Positions 12,699 through 13,504 of a stretch of DNA of 13,504 nucleotides are shown here, one piece after another. Both the position numbers and the translations under genes were made by a program. Each line of letters opens with the position of its first letter. Position 1 is the first letter of the stretch. This stretch comes from an uncultured Oscillospiraceae bacterium (GTDB lineage Bacteria > Bacillota > Clostridia > Oscillospirales > Oscillospiraceae). The notes under the pieces were generated by a model, which was not told where the DNA came from, made no database searches, and saw nothing but the letters and a program-made list of their open reading frames with translations. Where the stretch lies: NCBI GenBank assembly GCA_910579485.1, contig CAJTVO010000095.1, positions 1-13,504 on the forward strand. Direction: 5' to 3'.

Positions 12699-13504
12699 TT
12701 ACTCCTGTGTCTGCCCCTGACCGCCGTCCTGCGGCGCGTCCTCCTGTTTGCCCTCCGGTTCCATAGGAACTGTGGGCATGGGGATGGGCTCGCTGACGAT
12801 ATTGATGTGCTTCGCCGGAGGCTCGATGGCGGGCTGCTCCCCCTTGGCGGGAACGCCGTAGTAGTCCTCCTTGTCCGGGTCCCGGCCCTCCAGGATGGCC
12901 ATCATCTGCGCGCCGGTGATGGTCTCCTTCTCGAAGAGGTATCCGGCGATCTTATCCAGCATCGCCCGGTTCTCCTCCAGCAGGGCCCTGGCCTCGTCAT
13001 GGCACTTCTGGAGCAGCGACACGACCTCCTTGTCCGCCAGGGCAAAGGTCTCCTGGGCGCAGTTCATGCTGTACCCGCCGTCCAGGTACTGGCTCTGGAC
13101 GGACCCCAGGGCCATCATGCCGAACTTCTCGCTCATGCCGAACCGGGCCACCAGGTTCCGGGCCAGCTCCGTGGCCCGCTCGATGTCGTTGGCCGCGCCG
13201 GAGGTCTGGGTGTCGAACACCAGCTCCTCGGCGCACCGGCCCGCCAGCAGGGTCCGGATCTCCGTGAGGATGTCGTCCCGGCTCATGAGGAACTTCTCCT
13301 CCTCCGGCAGATGGAGCGTGTAGCCCAGCGTCCCCTCGGTGTGGGGTACGATGGTGATCTTGGTCACCGGCTGGGCGTTCTTCTGCTTCGCCGCCGCCAG
13401 TGCGTGGCCTACCTCGTGGTAGGCGATGATCTTCTTCTCCTGCTCGGTGATGACGGTGCCCTTCTTCTCCGCGCCGGCGATGACCACCTCGAAGGAGGCC
13501 AGCA
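12699..13504 (-). CDS. ftsH: FtsH ATP-dependent zinc metalloprotease, C-terminal part
   Basis: The fragment of about 267 residues is the peptidase M41 domain of FtsH, a membrane AAA+ protease that degrades misfolded and regulatory membrane proteins. The zinc motif HEVGH is at 13404-13418, and the third ligand Asp lies in TSGAANDIERATELAR. The AAA+ domain and membrane segments lie beyond the right edge, so the gene is partial only because of the window. The usual family motif is HEAGH; Val is unusual but keeps HExxH. A Pro/Glu/Gln-rich tail of about 45 residues follows the fold. The gene ends in its own terminator and is separate from the accessory operon. Confidence 0.95.
   Translation of the reverse strand, partial: LASFEVVIAGAEKKGTVITEQEKKIIAYHEVGHALAAAKQKNAQPVTKITIVPHTEGTLGYTLHLPEEEKFLMSRDDILTEIRTLLAGRCAEELVFDTQTSGAANDIERATELARNLVARFGMSEKFGMMALGSVQSQYLDGGYSMNCAQETFALADKEVVSLLQKCHDEARALLEENRAMLDKIAGYLFEKETITGAQMMAILEGRDPDKEDYYGVPAKGEQPAIEPPAKHINIVSEPIPMPTVPMEPEGKQEDAPQDGGQGQTQE

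Noticed and set aside
1..13504. tRNA, rRNA, phage integrase, transposase or toxin-antitoxin genes
   Set aside because: Both strands were read for these and nothing convincing was found.

Overview
The window looks like a chromosomal segment of a high-GC, anaerobic, gut-type clostridium, probably Oscillospiraceae/Ruminococcaceae-like (Flavonifractor or Oscillibacter type). This is inferred from the very GC-rich coding sequence, the DUF5693-csaB-murJ cell-wall cluster typical of Firmicutes, clear AGGAGG-type ribosome binding sites, and an aldo/keto reductase carrying an Fe-S tail. No 16S gene or other taxonomic marker is present.

Layout. (1) 1-141: short non-coding start with three perfect hairpins. 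(2) 142-4992, + strand: a tight three-gene envelope operon of a DUF5693 polytopic membrane protein, the polysaccharide pyruvyl transferase CsaB, and a MurJ-family flippase. (3) 4993-5477: a 485-bp gap full of symmetry. It holds a hairpin over the murJ stop, a GC-rich dispersed-repeat-like palindrome, a strong sigma-A-type promoter flanked by an 11-bp inverted repeat, and a 160-bp foldback element resembling a MITE. (4) 5478-9618, + strand: a signalling operon of a 7TM-PAS-HisKA-HATPase-REC-HPt hybrid kinase, a stand-alone receiver, a CheX-like phosphatase and a second stand-alone receiver, closed by a bidirectional terminator at 9641-9684. (5) 9704-12541, - strand: an Fe-S aldo/keto reductase, then a visibly AT-richer block with a DUF3788 protein, a heptad-repeat coiled-coil protein, a GNAT acetyltransferase and a small membrane protein that appears frameshifted. 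A good promoter lies at 12607-12635. (6) 12699-13504, - strand: the C-terminal protease part of FtsH, running off the right edge, with its own terminator.

How the genes fit together. CsaB pyruvylates a secondary cell-wall polymer that anchors SLH-domain proteins. DUF5693 and MurJ are probable partners in building or flipping envelope precursors. The signalling operon has every part of a multistep phosphorelay (His359 to Asp656 to His803 to a free receiver) plus a CheC/CheX-type dephosphorylase, but no DNA-binding or enzymatic output domain. That makes it the most interesting system here. Its control region, with a promoter inside a symmetric operator-like repeat and a long foldback in the presumed leader, is the second most interesting feature. 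The AT-rich block between the reductase and ftsH looks like acquired accessory DNA.
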